From JAHWKV01 sp040905365 (lineage in GTDB: Bacteria > Actinomycetota > CADDZG01 > JAHWKV01): a stretch of 64,000 bases of DNA. Both the position numbers and the translations under genes were made by a program. This document shows positions 1 to 8,644 of this stretch, one piece after another (position 1 is the first letter of the stretch; each line of letters begins with the position of its first letter). Below the pieces are notes generated by a model, which did no database searches, was not told where the DNA came from, and saw only the letters and a list, made by a program, of their open reading frames with translations. Location of the stretch: positions 24,670 through 88,669 of the forward strand of contig JBBDRQ010000064.1 of the NCBI GenBank assembly GCA_040905365.1. Direction: 5' to 3'.

Positions 1-159
1 GTCGAGGCCTTTGTTCTCGACTACGACGGCGATTTGTACGGCCGGCAGATCGAATTCGAGTTCGTGGAACGGATACGGGACCACGTTGCCTTCTCCGGGC
101 CCGAGGAGCTTCACGACGCGATCAAAGCCGACGTGGCCGAGGTCAGGCGGCTGCTCTAG
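1..159 (+). CDS. ribF: RibF C-terminal end (bifunctional riboflavin kinase/FAD synthetase), partial
   Basis: The window opens inside this gene; 52 codons remain before the TAG at 157-159. The tail contains VEAFVLDYDGDLYGRQ followed by EFVERIRD, the typical end of the flavokinase domain, where the riboflavin-kinase barrel is followed by a C-terminal helix. RibF phosphorylates riboflavin to FMN and adenylates FMN to FAD in the cytoplasm. The placement before rpsO and pnp is the usual actinobacterial order and supports the call. The N-terminal adenylyltransferase domain lies outside the window and cannot be checked. Confidence 0.85.
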   Translation, partial: VEAFVLDYDGDLYGRQIEFEFVERIRDHVAFSGPEELHDAIKADVAEVRRLL

Positions 160-197
160 TCCGGGGGCTGCGCTTCACGTTCGGCCCAATAACGTCG

Positions 198-836
198 TTA
201 GCGAAAGCGCGGGCTGCGGCCCCGGCTGCGGGCTCCACCCCGGTGTTTGCGGCGGCCCCGTAGGTACACGAACATCAGCGCGGCTATCGCGGCCAGCATT
301 ATGTAGAAGGGCAGCATGGACTCGTCCGAGGCCGGATCTACCTCCAACTCCCCCGCTAGGTCGTCGGTGGGTGAGGGAGAGGGCTCGGGGCTCGGCGAAG
401 GCGAGGGCGAGGGCGAGGGCGACGGGGAAGGCGACGGTTCGGCCCCGGACGACGTAGTAGAGGAACGGCGCGTGGTGCCGGAGGAGGTCCCGCTGGTGTT
501 GCCGGACGTGCTGGAACCGGAGGGCTCGGCCACTCTGCCGGAACTTCCCGGGCTGCCTTGCTCGGCGTTACCGGGCTCGCCCGGGTCGTAGGTGCCGGCG
601 TCAATGCTCTCGTCCGAGCCGTCGGCACCGTCTCGGATGTTGTTGCCGTCGGATCCGCTCTCCCCGGGTTCGACCACCGGATCGCCGTCGCCAATACTGT
701 CGCCCTCCGGATCGGCGCACCCGCCGGGAACTTCACTACAGACTTCTTCGTCGCTGACGCTGGCCAGCGCCAAGGGGCCGGTGGCCAGCAAAATCGCGAC
801 CAACGCCGCCGGGAGCAGGAACCTAAGGGGACGCAT
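198..836 (-). CDS. Secreted or membrane-anchored Ser/Pro-rich low-complexity protein
   Basis: The 212-residue product has a clear signal peptide (about residues 1-26, Arg-rich start then a long Leu/Ala core), two Cys shortly after it (about 33 and 40), a long Ser/Gly/Asp-rich stretch, a run of Ser-Pro dipeptides near residues 132-155, and a C-terminal hydrophobic segment (about 173-191) followed by a basic tail. This is the layout of a wall-spanning stalk anchored in the membrane by its C-terminus. It lies antisense between ribF and rpsO and interrupts an otherwise co-directional block. No enzymatic domain is recognisable. The forward frames over it are low-complexity mirrors. Confidence 0.6.
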   Translation of the reverse strand: MRPLRFLLPAALVAILLATGPLALASVSDEEVCSEVPGGCADPEGDSIGDGDPVVEPGESGSDGNNIRDGADGSDESIDAGTYDPGEPGNAEQGSPGSSGRVAEPSGSSTSGNTSGTSSGTTRRSSTTSSGAEPSPSPSPSPSPSPSPSPEPSPSPTDDLAGELEVDPASDESMLPFYIMLAAIAALMFVYLRGRRKHRGGARSRGRSPRFR

Positions 837-947
837 TGCCCGTTAGTCTAGGCGTAAGGGTGCCTAAAGGTCGACATTTCCCCGCCTGTGGAGGTGAATT
901 CTCCGGCACAGGCGCGCGGTAGGTGAGGGAACTGGGCCGCTGCGTGC

Positions 948-953
948 TAAGAT
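948..953 (+). promoter_or_regulatory. Candidate -10 element (TAAGAT) of rpsO
   Basis: TGCTAAGAT is an extended -10 type sequence about 63 bp before the rpsO ATG. A convincing -35 hexamer is not obvious. It is the best promoter-like sequence in the 180-bp gap. Confidence 0.4.
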
Positions 954-1016
954 CGAGGCGACTAGCAATTTTAGATGGCGAACGCGCACGCGCTTCGCCC
1001 AAGCAACGAAGGTTCT

Positions 1017-1286
1017 ATGGCACTCGACACCACCGGAAAAGTTGACATCATCGAGCAGCATCGCCGGGGCGACACCGATACCGGCTCCCCCGAGGTCCAG
1101 GTAGCTATCTTTACGCACCGGATCGCGGAGTTGACCGAGCATCTCAAAACACACAAATCCGATCACTCTTCTCGCCGCGGCTTGCTAAGGCTCGTAGGCA
1201 AGCGTAAGCGCTTGCTCGCGTATCTGAAGAACGAGGATGTCCAGCGGTACCGATCCCTGATCGAAAACCTGGGCATTCGCCGGTAG
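1017..1286 (+). CDS. rpsO: 30S ribosomal protein S15
   Basis: The 89-residue product has the exact family length. It carries the S15 signature DTGSPEVQVAIFTHRI at about 20-35 and ends in the usual LIENLGIRR. S15 binds 16S rRNA and nucleates the platform of the small subunit. An in-frame ATG at 975 would add 14 residues, but the start at 1017 follows a GAAGG site at good distance and restores the canonical N-terminus. The conserved neighbour pnp follows after a 235-bp leader with a long hairpin. Confidence 0.97.
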   Translation: MALDTTGKVDIIEQHRRGDTDTGSPEVQVAIFTHRIAELTEHLKTHKSDHSSRRGLLRLVGKRKRLLAYLKNEDVQRYRSLIENLGIRR

Positions 1287-1316
1287 GCAGGCGGCGCAGG
1301 TCCGGCCGGCTGCACC

Positions 1317-1346
1317 GAAGCGGCGCCACAGGAAGCGGCGCCACAG
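1317..1346 (+). repeat. Tandem 15-bp direct repeat in the rpsO-pnp spacer
   Basis: GAAGCGGCGCCACAG occurs twice in tandem just after rpsO, and each copy contains the palindrome GGCGCC. No function is evident. It sits upstream of the long pnp leader hairpin. Confidence 0.55.
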
Positions 1347-1422
1347 AAGGGAGCACTTAGCCGGAAACGCCTAAATCCCCTTTCAGTAGTCTCCTATTCA
1401 GGGCTGCCGGATGCCTACGGTT

Positions 1423-1477
1423 CCAGTTATCAGTTGCGAGCGCTCAGCCTTGGTGAGCGCTCACCACTGACAACTGG
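1423..1477 (+). promoter_or_regulatory. Long imperfect hairpin in the pnp leader (RNase III-like processing site)
   Basis: Three helices stack with small internal loops: CCAGTT (1423-1428) with AACTGG (1472-1477), TCAGT (1430-1434) with ACTGA (1466-1470), and GAGCGCTCA (1438-1446) with TGAGCGCTC (1454-1462). The loop is seven bases and 20 pairs form in total. A hairpin between rpsO and pnp is known in E. coli as an RNase III site through which PNPase represses itself, and a pnp leader motif is known in actinomycetes. Assigning that role here is inference. It lies 44 bp before the pnp start. Confidence 0.7.
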
Positions 1478-1521
1478 CCAGTAAGGCTCTGGCAACCCTC
1501 CCAATATCGTGGAGGTATTCA

Positions 1522-3810
1522 GTGAGTAACAAGCAGATCCACTCAGTCCAAGCCAATATCGGCGACCCCGTAGTTCGACTCGAAACCGGCCGTCTTGCCC
1601 AGCTTGCCGATGGCGCCGTGTTTGCCCAGATAGGCGAGACGACCATGACCGTGGCCGCGACGGTCGCCGGCAGCGCACGCGAAGGCACGGACTTTTTCCC
1701 GCTGACCGTCGATATCGAAGAGCGAATGTACGCGGCCGGCAAGATCCCCGGGGGCTTCTTCCGCAGGGAGGGTCGGGCCAGCGAGCGGGCTACGCTCACC
1801 TGCCGTTTGATCGACCGTCCACTCCGTCCTTGTTTCCCGGACGGGTTTCGCAACGACGTTCATGTGGTCGGCCTGGTTAACGCCGTCGACCAGCACAACG
1901 CTTACGACATTCTTGCCATCAATGCCGCTTCGGCGGCGTTGATGCTTTCGGGCATGCCCTTCGAGGGGCCGGTGGGAGCGATACGCCTGGCCCACCTTGC
2001 CGGCGAGTGGGTTGCCAACCCTTCCTGGGAGCAACTCGAGGATGCCACCTTTGAAATGGTTGTGGCAGGCCGCAAGAATCCAGATGGCGGCGCCGACGTG
2101 CTCATGGTTGAGGCGGGCGCCACCGAGCGGGCCATGGAGCTCGTGGACGGGGGCGATCCCGAAGTAAACGAGGACATCGTCGCTGAAGGTCTTGAGGAGG
2201 CCAAGTCCTACATCTTGGACGTCATCGGTCTTCAGGAGGAGCTGGTGCAACAGGCCGGGGCGCGCGAAAACACCAAGCAGTGGGCAATCGGCACGATTCC
2301 GGCCGAGATTTCCGACAAAGTGGAGCAGGTTATCGGGGCCGAGATGGAGGAAGCCCTGAAGATTGCCGACAAGGCGACCCGAGAGCAGAAGCTGGACGAG
2401 CTCGCCGCCAAGGCACAGGAAACGCTGGCCGAGGAGTTCCCCGACAGCACCGGCCACATCAAGGCTTCGGTCAAGAAGGTGAGCAAGGCCCTGATGCGCA
2501 AGCGGGTTATAACGGAGGGAGTGCGTATCGACGGTCGCGGGGTCACCGACATCCGGGAGATCTCGTGTGAGGTAGGCCTTATTCCGCGGGTCCACGGAAC
2601 CGGGCTGTTCAACCGGGGCGAGACGCAGGTCCTGTCCACGGTGACGCTGGGCATGCTCAAGATGGAGCAGATGCTCGACGACCTGGGTGTGATCGACTCT
2701 AAGCGCTACATGCACCACTACAACTTCCCGCCGTTTTCCACCGGCGAGACCGGATTCATGCGGGGTCCCAAGCGCCGGGAGATCGGACACGGTGTTCTGG
2801 CGGAGCGGGCGTTGCTACCGGTGATACCGGACGCGGACACGTTTCCTTATGCCCTGCGGGTCGTAAGCGAGGTGATGTCGTCCAACGGCTCCACCTCCAT
2901 GGGCAGCGTCTGCGCCTCCGCTCTGGGCCTGATGGACGCCGGGGTGCCGATCCGCAAGCCGGTCTCCGGCATAGCGATGGGCTTGATCAACGAGGGCGAC
3001 GAGTTTGTGACTCTGACCGACATCCTGGGGGCCGAGGACGCACTCGGCGACATGGACTTCAAGGTGGCCGGCACGGAGAGCATGATCACCGCCCTGCAGC
3101 TGGACACCAAGATTTCAGGCATCCCTTCCGAGGTCCTGGCTGCGGCTCTCAAGCAGGCTCGTGAGGCCCGGCTGTACATACTTCAGAAGATGGCCGAGGT
3201 GCTGCCCGGCCCGAGAGAGCAGCTCAATCCCAACTCCCCGCGGGTGGTCACCATGAAGATCCCGGTCGACAAGATCGGTGAGGTCATCGGTCCCAAAGGC
3301 AAGCGGATCAACGAGATCGTGGCGATGACCGGCGTACAGATCGACATCGAGGACGACGGCACCGTTCGCATCGGTGCGGTTGAGCAGGGACCGGCCGACG
3401 AGGCCCGCCGGATGATCGAAGAGGTGGCGGATCCCAAGCTGCCCGAGCCCGGTGAGAAGTACCTGGGCCGCGTGGTCAAGATCGTCGATTTCGGGGCGTT
3501 TGTGAACCTCACGGGCGGTACCGACGGGTTAGTGCACATCTCGAAGCTGGGCGGCGACATCCGGCTGGCTCGGGTGGAGGACGTGCTCAGCGAAGGGGAC
3601 ACTCTGGAGGTCGAGGTCACCGAGATCGACGGCCGGGGCAAGATCTCATTGACTCCTGTAAGCCTGCCGCCCCGGGTTGCCGAGCTGCCTGCCGACTACG
3701 AGTCCCGCAACCCCCGGCCGGGCCGGGGTGGAGGCGGCGACCGCCCCCGGCGCGAGAGCAGGGGCGGAGGCGGCGACCGCGGCCGGCGGGACCGGGGCCC
3801 CCGGCAGTAG
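1522..3810 (+). CDS. pnp: Polyribonucleotide nucleotidyltransferase (PNPase)
   Basis: The 762-residue enzyme degrades RNA 3'-5' by phosphorolysis as a homotrimeric ring. Order: first RNase PH domain (about 10-145, with KIPGGFFRREGR and DRPLRP), helical linker, second RNase PH domain (about 325-550, with SNGSTSMGSVCASALGLMD and the metal-binding DALGDMDFKVAG), KH domain (about 575-630, GKRIN turn), S1 domain (about 645-715). An Arg/Gly-rich tail follows, probably RNA binding. The GTG start at 1522 is set by GGAGG at 1511-1515. It follows rpsO behind a structured leader, suggesting post-transcriptional control. Confidence 0.97.
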   Translation: MSNKQIHSVQANIGDPVVRLETGRLAQLADGAVFAQIGETTMTVAATVAGSAREGTDFFPLTVDIEERMYAAGKIPGGFFRREGRASERATLTCRLIDRPLRPCFPDGFRNDVHVVGLVNAVDQHNAYDILAINAASAALMLSGMPFEGPVGAIRLAHLAGEWVANPSWEQLEDATFEMVVAGRKNPDGGADVLMVEAGATERAMELVDGGDPEVNEDIVAEGLEEAKSYILDVIGLQEELVQQAGARENTKQWAIGTIPAEISDKVEQVIGAEMEEALKIADKATREQKLDELAAKAQETLAEEFPDSTGHIKASVKKVSKALMRKRVITEGVRIDGRGVTDIREISCEVGLIPRVHGTGLFNRGETQVLSTVTLGMLKMEQMLDDLGVIDSKRYMHHYNFPPFSTGETGFMRGPKRREIGHGVLAERALLPVIPDADTFPYALRVVSEVMSSNGSTSMGSVCASALGLMDAGVPIRKPVSGIAMGLINEGDEFVTLTDILGAEDALGDMDFKVAGTESMITALQLDTKISGIPSEVLAAALKQAREARLYILQKMAEVLPGPREQLNPNSPRVVTMKIPVDKIGEVIGPKGKRINEIVAMTGVQIDIEDDGTVRIGAVEQGPADEARRMIEEVADPKLPEPGEKYLGRVVKIVDFGAFVNLTGGTDGLVHISKLGGDIRLARVEDVLSEGDTLEVEVTEIDGRGKISLTPVSLPPRVAELPADYESRNPRPGRGGGGDRPRRESRGGGGDRGRRDRGPRQ

Positions 3811-3868
3811 TGCTCTACGGCGGCATTCGGGCGCCCTACTCGCGCGACCGAGCACTAGGCGTACCCGT

Positions 3869-5122
3869 TTGATCGAGAAGACGGTCCTGCCCAGCGGCCT
3901 GACCGTGATGACCGAACGAATGCCCGAGATTCGTTCGGCGTCCATAGGGTTCTGGGTGGGAGCCGGATCGCGCGACGAGCCGGCCGAGGTGCAGGGCGCT
4001 TCACACTTTTTGGAGCACCTGCTTTTCAAGGGCACCTCCAACCGGACCACCAGGCAGATCGCCGAGGCGTTCGACTCGGTGGGCGGTGAAGCCAACGCCT
4101 TTTCTGAGAAGGAGTACACCTGCTACTACGGCCGGGTTCTGGACAAGGACCTGCCCATGGCGGCCGAGGTGCTCTGCGACATGCTCCAGGACTCCGTGCT
4201 GGCCGAGTCCGACATCGAGGCGGAGCGCAATGTGATCCTCGAGGAGCTGGCGATGCACGAGGACACGCCTGAGGACCTCGTCCACGACGCTTTCGCCGAA
4301 ACGCTGTTCGGCGATCACCCGCTGGGCCGGGAGATCATGGGCACCGTGGACTCCGTTAAAGCCATTGACCGGCCGGCGCTGCACCGCTTCTACGAGACTA
4401 ACTACACCACCGCGGACGTCACCGTGTCTGCGGCCGGCAACGTCTCGCACGAGCAGGTGCTGGACCTGGTCGGCGCGGCGTTTCCCACAGGGGAGTCCGG
4501 CCAAACTGCCCGGGCCCGCCACCGCGGTGAATCGGCAAGCCGGCTGCGGGTGCTGGACCGCTCGACCGAACAGGCGCACATCGTGGTCGGAGGCTTGGGC
4601 TACCACGCCCGCCACCGGGACCGCTTTGCGTGGGGGGTTCTGGACAACTTGCTGGGGGGAGGAACCTCCTCCCGATTGTTCCAGTCGATTCGGGAGGACC
4701 GGGGTCTCGCGTACTCGGTATTTTCGTACCGGACGATGTTCAGCGAGGTCGGCAGTTACGCTATCTATGCAGGCACCGGCCCGGCCAATGCGCGCCGTGT
4801 CTTGGACCTGATTACGGCCGAGCTGGACTCGGTGCTGGAGGGGAAGGTAACCGAGCAGGAGCTCGCGGTGTCCAAGGGTCAGCTGACCGGGAGTCTGGTC
4901 CTGGCTTTGGAGGATTCGGCTTCGCGCATGGCGCGGCTGGGTAAATCGGCGATGGCCGGCGGCGAGCTGCTTTCTATAGACGAGATTCTCGACGCGGTAC
5001 AGGGGGTGACCATCGAGGAAGTGCAGAGGGTGGCGGCTGAGCTTCTGAATCCGCTACGCAGGACCCTGACCGTTATCGGGCCGTTCAAGGAAAAGGATTT
5101 CTCGAGTTGGGTGAACGCATGA
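3869..5122 (+). CDS. M16 family zinc metallopeptidase (PepR/processing-peptidase-like)
   Basis: The reading frame is open from 3677, but the family N-terminus (IEKTVLPSGLTVMTERM) begins at TTG 3869, giving 417 residues, a normal length for single-chain bacterial M16B enzymes. The inverted zinc motif HFLEH is at residues 46-50, and the downstream metal-ligand Glu lies in the conserved ERNVILEEL segment at about 117-125. The C-terminal half carries the inactive M16 domain, including GGGTSSRLFQSIRE. The enzyme is likely cytosolic and degrades peptides. Pnp-M16-dapB is the common actinobacterial order. The shine-dalgarno is weak. Confidence 0.88.
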   Translation: MIEKTVLPSGLTVMTERMPEIRSASIGFWVGAGSRDEPAEVQGASHFLEHLLFKGTSNRTTRQIAEAFDSVGGEANAFSEKEYTCYYGRVLDKDLPMAAEVLCDMLQDSVLAESDIEAERNVILEELAMHEDTPEDLVHDAFAETLFGDHPLGREIMGTVDSVKAIDRPALHRFYETNYTTADVTVSAAGNVSHEQVLDLVGAAFPTGESGQTARARHRGESASRLRVLDRSTEQAHIVVGGLGYHARHRDRFAWGVLDNLLGGGTSSRLFQSIREDRGLAYSVFSYRTMFSEVGSYAIYAGTGPANARRVLDLITAELDSVLEGKVTEQELAVSKGQLTGSLVLALEDSASRMARLGKSAMAGGELLSIDEILDAVQGVTIEEVQRVAAELLNPLRRTLTVIGPFKEKDFSSWVNA

Positions 5123-5859
5123 TCAACGTAGGAGTAATAGGTTCCCGCGGCCGCATGGGCTCACAGGTTTGTGCCGCCGTCGAAGAGGACGACGAGCTCG
5201 AGCTTGTGGCCGAGATCGATGTGGATCAGGGTTCGCTAAGCGACTTGGTGACCGACGGGGTGCAGGTGGCCGTGGACTTCACGCACGCGGACGCGGCTGC
5301 GGAAAACATTGCGTGGTGTATCAAAAACGGGATTCACGTCGTGGTGGGCACCTCGGGCCTTTCACCCGAGACTCTCAAGGGCATTGCCGAGCTGACCCCC
5401 AAGTGCGAAGGCAACGTGCTGGTGGCGCCGAACTTCGCGATCGGGGCGGTGCTGGCAATGCGGTTTGCCGAGATGGCGGCGCAGTGGATGCCCGACGCCG
5501 AGGTGATCGAGATGCACCACAACCGAAAGATCGACTCGCCTTCGGGCACGGCCGTCAACACTGCATCGGGCATCGCCCGGGGCCGGCAGACTGCGCCATC
5601 GCTTCCGCCCGGTACGCTCAAGGAAACCCTGCCGGGCGCCCGGGGGGCCGAGCTGGACGAGGTCAGAATCCACAGTGTTCGTCTGCCGGGCTTGGTCGCC
5701 CATCAGGAGGTGTTGTTCGGCGGGCCCGGCCAGGTGCTGTCGATCCGCCATGATTCCACCGACCGCACGTCGTTTATGCCCGGAGTGGTGTTGGCGATCA
5801 AAAAAATCAGCGAGCATCGGGGACTGGTCGTCGGCCTGGAGCACTATCTGGGTATTTGA
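5119..5859 (+). CDS. dapB: 4-hydroxy-tetrahydrodipicolinate reductase
   Basis: The 246-residue enzyme reduces 4-hydroxy-tetrahydrodipicolinate to tetrahydrodipicolinate with NAD(P)H in the lysine/diaminopimelate pathway. The dinucleotide loop GSRGRMG is at about 7-13, and the catalytic signature HHNRKIDSPSGTA, holding the His pair and Lys, lies near residues 134-146. The ATG at 5119 overlaps the M16 stop as ATGA, implying coupled translation. A TTG at 5107 is in frame but would precede the conserved MINVGVIG start. Confidence 0.95.
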   Translation: MINVGVIGSRGRMGSQVCAAVEEDDELELVAEIDVDQGSLSDLVTDGVQVAVDFTHADAAAENIAWCIKNGIHVVVGTSGLSPETLKGIAELTPKCEGNVLVAPNFAIGAVLAMRFAEMAAQWMPDAEVIEMHHNRKIDSPSGTAVNTASGIARGRQTAPSLPPGTLKETLPGARGAELDEVRIHSVRLPGLVAHQEVLFGGPGQVLSIRHDSTDRTSFMPGVVLAIKKISEHRGLVVGLEHYLGI

Positions 5860-6009
5860 CCGGCGCGGATCGGCTCGGTGGATAAGTTGTTACAATCCGG
5901 GCACGAGTTTTCCCTCTCTGTGCCATCGGCGCGGAGAGGCACTGTTTAGTTTCTTGCCCCGGCCCGGAAGCGGTAGGCGCCGGGTCAACGTCCCAAAGAA
6001 GGAGTGAGA

Positions 6010-6897
6010 GTGGGCGGGCGATTTGGCGATCTCATCACGGCTATGGTCACTCCGTTCGACGCGGAGGGCAAGGTCGATCATGTGCGCGCGCAGGAGCTGG
6101 CCGCCTGGCTCGTCGATGAGCGGGGCTCGGACGGGGTGGTCGTGGCCGGCTCTACCGGTGAGGCTTCCACTCTGACCGATGAAGAGCAGCGGGAACTGTG
6201 GCTTGCGGTCAAGGAGGCGGTTGGAGACCGGGCCACCGTGATAGGCGGCACCGGCAGCAACGACACCGAGCACGCCGTGAAGCTGACCAGGCTCGCGGCG
6301 CGCGACGGCCTGGATGCCGCACTAAGTGTGACGCCCTACTACAACAAGCCCCCACAGGCAGGCCTGCTCGCGCACTTCAAGGCGGTTGCCGCGGCGGGGA
6401 GCATTCCGATAATTCTTTACGATATCCCCGGCCGCAGCGTGGTCAAGATTGCTCACGAGACGATCATGGAGCTGGCGCAGGTGGAGAACATCGCGGGCGT
6501 CAAGGACGCCTGCGGCAACGCTCAGGGGGCGGCCCGGTTAGTGGCCGACAGCCCGGAGTGGTTCGAGGTCTACTCCGGCAACGACGGGGACACGCTTCCG
6601 TGGATGAGCGTCGGTGCAGTTGGCGTAATCGCCGTGGCGTCCCAGGTGGTGGGCCCGCAGATGGCCGAGATGATCAAGCGTTTCAAGGCGGGCGACGTAC
6701 AGGGCGCCGCCGGCATTCACCTCAAGATGATGCCGGTCTTCGACGCCATGGGTATAACTACCAATCCCATACCGGTACGGGCGGCGCTAGGTCTGCTCGG
6801 GCAGCCGGTCGGCTCACCTCGCCTGCCGCTGATCCCCGCCACCGGCGATCAGATCCAGACGCTAAAGCGCGTCCTGAAGACCGCAGGCGTGTTGTGA
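6010..6897 (+). CDS. dapA: 4-hydroxy-tetrahydrodipicolinate synthase
   Basis: The 295-residue TIM-barrel aldolase condenses pyruvate with aspartate semialdehyde. Visible marks are GSTGEASTL near the pyruvate pocket, GTGSNDTEHAV, TPYYNKPPQAGL with the catalytic-triad Tyr, and VKDACGN with the Schiff-base Lys at about 160. GTG codons at 6004 and 6010 are both in frame. AAGGAG ends at 6003, so only 6010 has a workable distance. The 150-bp gap from dapB holds a TACAAT that could be a -10 element. With dapB, dapL and dapF it forms a complete route to meso-diaminopimelate. Confidence 0.95.
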   Translation: MGGRFGDLITAMVTPFDAEGKVDHVRAQELAAWLVDERGSDGVVVAGSTGEASTLTDEEQRELWLAVKEAVGDRATVIGGTGSNDTEHAVKLTRLAARDGLDAALSVTPYYNKPPQAGLLAHFKAVAAAGSIPIILYDIPGRSVVKIAHETIMELAQVENIAGVKDACGNAQGAARLVADSPEWFEVYSGNDGDTLPWMSVGAVGVIAVASQVVGPQMAEMIKRFKAGDVQGAAGIHLKMMPVFDAMGITTNPIPVRAALGLLGQPVGSPRLPLIPATGDQIQTLKRVLKTAGVL

Positions 6898-6937
6898 GAG
6901 CTGCCGAACCAATGATCATCGAACTGCCGGAGGAGCT

Positions 6938-8644
6938 TTGAGCACTTCCTCAAGGCGCGGCAAACCCGCGGGCGCCGGCAGCAGCACCACCACCAGGGTC
7001 GTCTTTCTCGGCGGCATGGGCGAGATAGGGCGCAACATGACCCTGTTCGAACATGACGGCAAGATTCTGGTTGTCGATGTGGGGCTGATGTTCCCGACCG
7101 AGGAGATGCTGGGGGTCGACCTGGTGCTCCCGGACTTCACGTACCTGCGCGAGAGGGCCGACCGGGTGATCGGCGTCCTGCTCACCCACGCCCACGAGGA
7201 CCATATCGGTGGGCTGGCGTACCTGCTCAAGGAGATGGATCTGCCGCCGGTCTACGGGGCAAAGCTGACGCTGGGCATCCTGCGCCCCAAGCTGGAGGAA
7301 CACAGGGTCCTGGGCAGGGCCGAGCTGGTGGAGGTGGCCGCACCCGGTGAGCTGGAACTCGGGCCGTTCAAACTGCGCTTTTTCAACATGGTCCACTCCA
7401 TTCCCGACTGCCTGGGAACGCTGATCACCACTGAGGCGGGGACGATCCTTTACACCAGCGACTACAAGCTCGACACCGATCCTATCGGCGGGCGGGCTAC
7501 CGACCTGGAGGGCATTGCCCAGGCAGGGCGGGAGGGAATCGACCTGTTGATGGGCGACTCTACGGGTGCAGATCACCCCGGACACACGCCGTCGGAGCGG
7601 ACTGTAGGCAAACCGATTGCCGACGCCGTAAGCTCGGCTTCCGGGCGGGTGATAGTCGCCTGCTTCGCCTCCAACCTGCACCGGGTGCAGCAGATCGCTC
7701 GGGCGGCCGAGGAGGACGGACGGAGGGTCGCCTTTCTGGGCCGGAGCATGGTCAACAACGTCAACGTCGCTATGAAGCTCGGCTACATCGACATTCCCGA
7801 GTCCATGATCATCCCCATCAACCAGACCGAGCAGCATCCGGCGCACAAGGTGGTCGTCATCTGTACCGGATCGCAGGGCGAGCCTTTGTCCGCCCTGTCC
7901 CTGATGGCCGCTCGGGAGCACAAGTGGATCAAGCTGCATGACGGGGACACCGTGATCCTTTCGGCAACCCCCATTCCGGGCAACGAGTCCGCGGTTCGCA
8001 GGGTCATCGACGGCCTGTTCCGAATAGGAGCAACGGTGGTCGCGCCCCCCACCTCTTCGGTGCACGTGTCCGGTCACGCCGCGGCCGAGGACTTGAAGGT
8101 GCTGCTCAATACCGCCAAACCCAACTTCTTCGTGCCCGTCCACGGTGAGTACCGCCACCTGGCGCTGCACCGGGATTTGGCGCTGGAGACGGGCATTCCT
8201 TTGGAGAGCACGCTGGTTATGGATGACGGGGATGTTCTGGAGCTCACCGACGGCAAGGTTTCCAAGGCGCGGGAGAAGGTCGAAGCCGGCTACGTGTTTG
8301 TCGACGGGCTGGGCATAGGAGATGTCGAAGATGAGGTGCTAAGAGACCGCCGGGTGCTGGCCGACGAAGGGGTTGTTGTGTGTGTGGTGACCATCAACCT
8401 GGCGGACGGAAGCCTGGTTGCAGGGCCCGACATAATCTCCAAAGGCTTCGTCTTCGAGGACAGCGCGGTGGAATTGATAGAGGAAGCCAAGGCGGAAATA
8501 CGGCAATCACTGGCCACTTTGGCGGAGGATGAGATTACCGACTACACCGCGGTGCGTCGAACGGTCCGCAAGACGCTCGGAAAATTTGTTTGGAGGCAAA
8601 CCGGCAGACGGCCGATCATCGTGCCGGTTGTCATGGAGGTCTGA
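6938..8644 (+). CDS. rnj: Ribonuclease J
   Basis: The 568-residue metallo-beta-lactamase/beta-CASP nuclease processes and degrades RNA (5'-3' exonuclease plus endonuclease activity). The zinc motif THAHEDHIGG lies near residues 85-94. DYKLDTDPI, GDSTGADHPGHTPSE (beta-CASP) and PVHGEYRHL follow in the expected order. A C-terminal domain common to the family completes it. TTG 6938 follows GGAGGAG closely. It stands next to dapA, as in mycobacteria, and overlaps ftsK by one base. Confidence 0.95.
   Translation: MSTSSRRGKPAGAGSSTTTRVVFLGGMGEIGRNMTLFEHDGKILVVDVGLMFPTEEMLGVDLVLPDFTYLRERADRVIGVLLTHAHEDHIGGLAYLLKEMDLPPVYGAKLTLGILRPKLEEHRVLGRAELVEVAAPGELELGPFKLRFFNMVHSIPDCLGTLITTEAGTILYTSDYKLDTDPIGGRATDLEGIAQAGREGIDLLMGDSTGADHPGHTPSERTVGKPIADAVSSASGRVIVACFASNLHRVQQIARAAEEDGRRVAFLGRSMVNNVNVAMKLGYIDIPESMIIPINQTEQHPAHKVVVICTGSQGEPLSALSLMAAREHKWIKLHDGDTVILSATPIPGNESAVRRVIDGLFRIGATVVAPPTSSVHVSGHAAAEDLKVLLNTAKPNFFVPVHGEYRHLALHRDLALETGIPLESTLVMDDGDVLELTDGKVSKAREKVEAGYVFVDGLGIGDVEDEVLRDRRVLADEGVVVCVVTINLADGSLVAGPDIISKGFVFEDSAVELIEEAKAEIRQSLATLAEDEITDYTAVRRTVRKTLGKFVWRQTGRRPIIVPVVMEV

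Noticed and set aside
316..591. Repetitive ctcgcc-type tract at 130-600 as CRISPR or microsatellite
   Set aside because: It encodes a Ser-Pro run in a coherent secreted protein; there are no spacers between repeats.
1543..2790. 415-codon minus-strand frame
   Set aside because: Antisense shadow of pnp, whose domains are complete on the plus strand.
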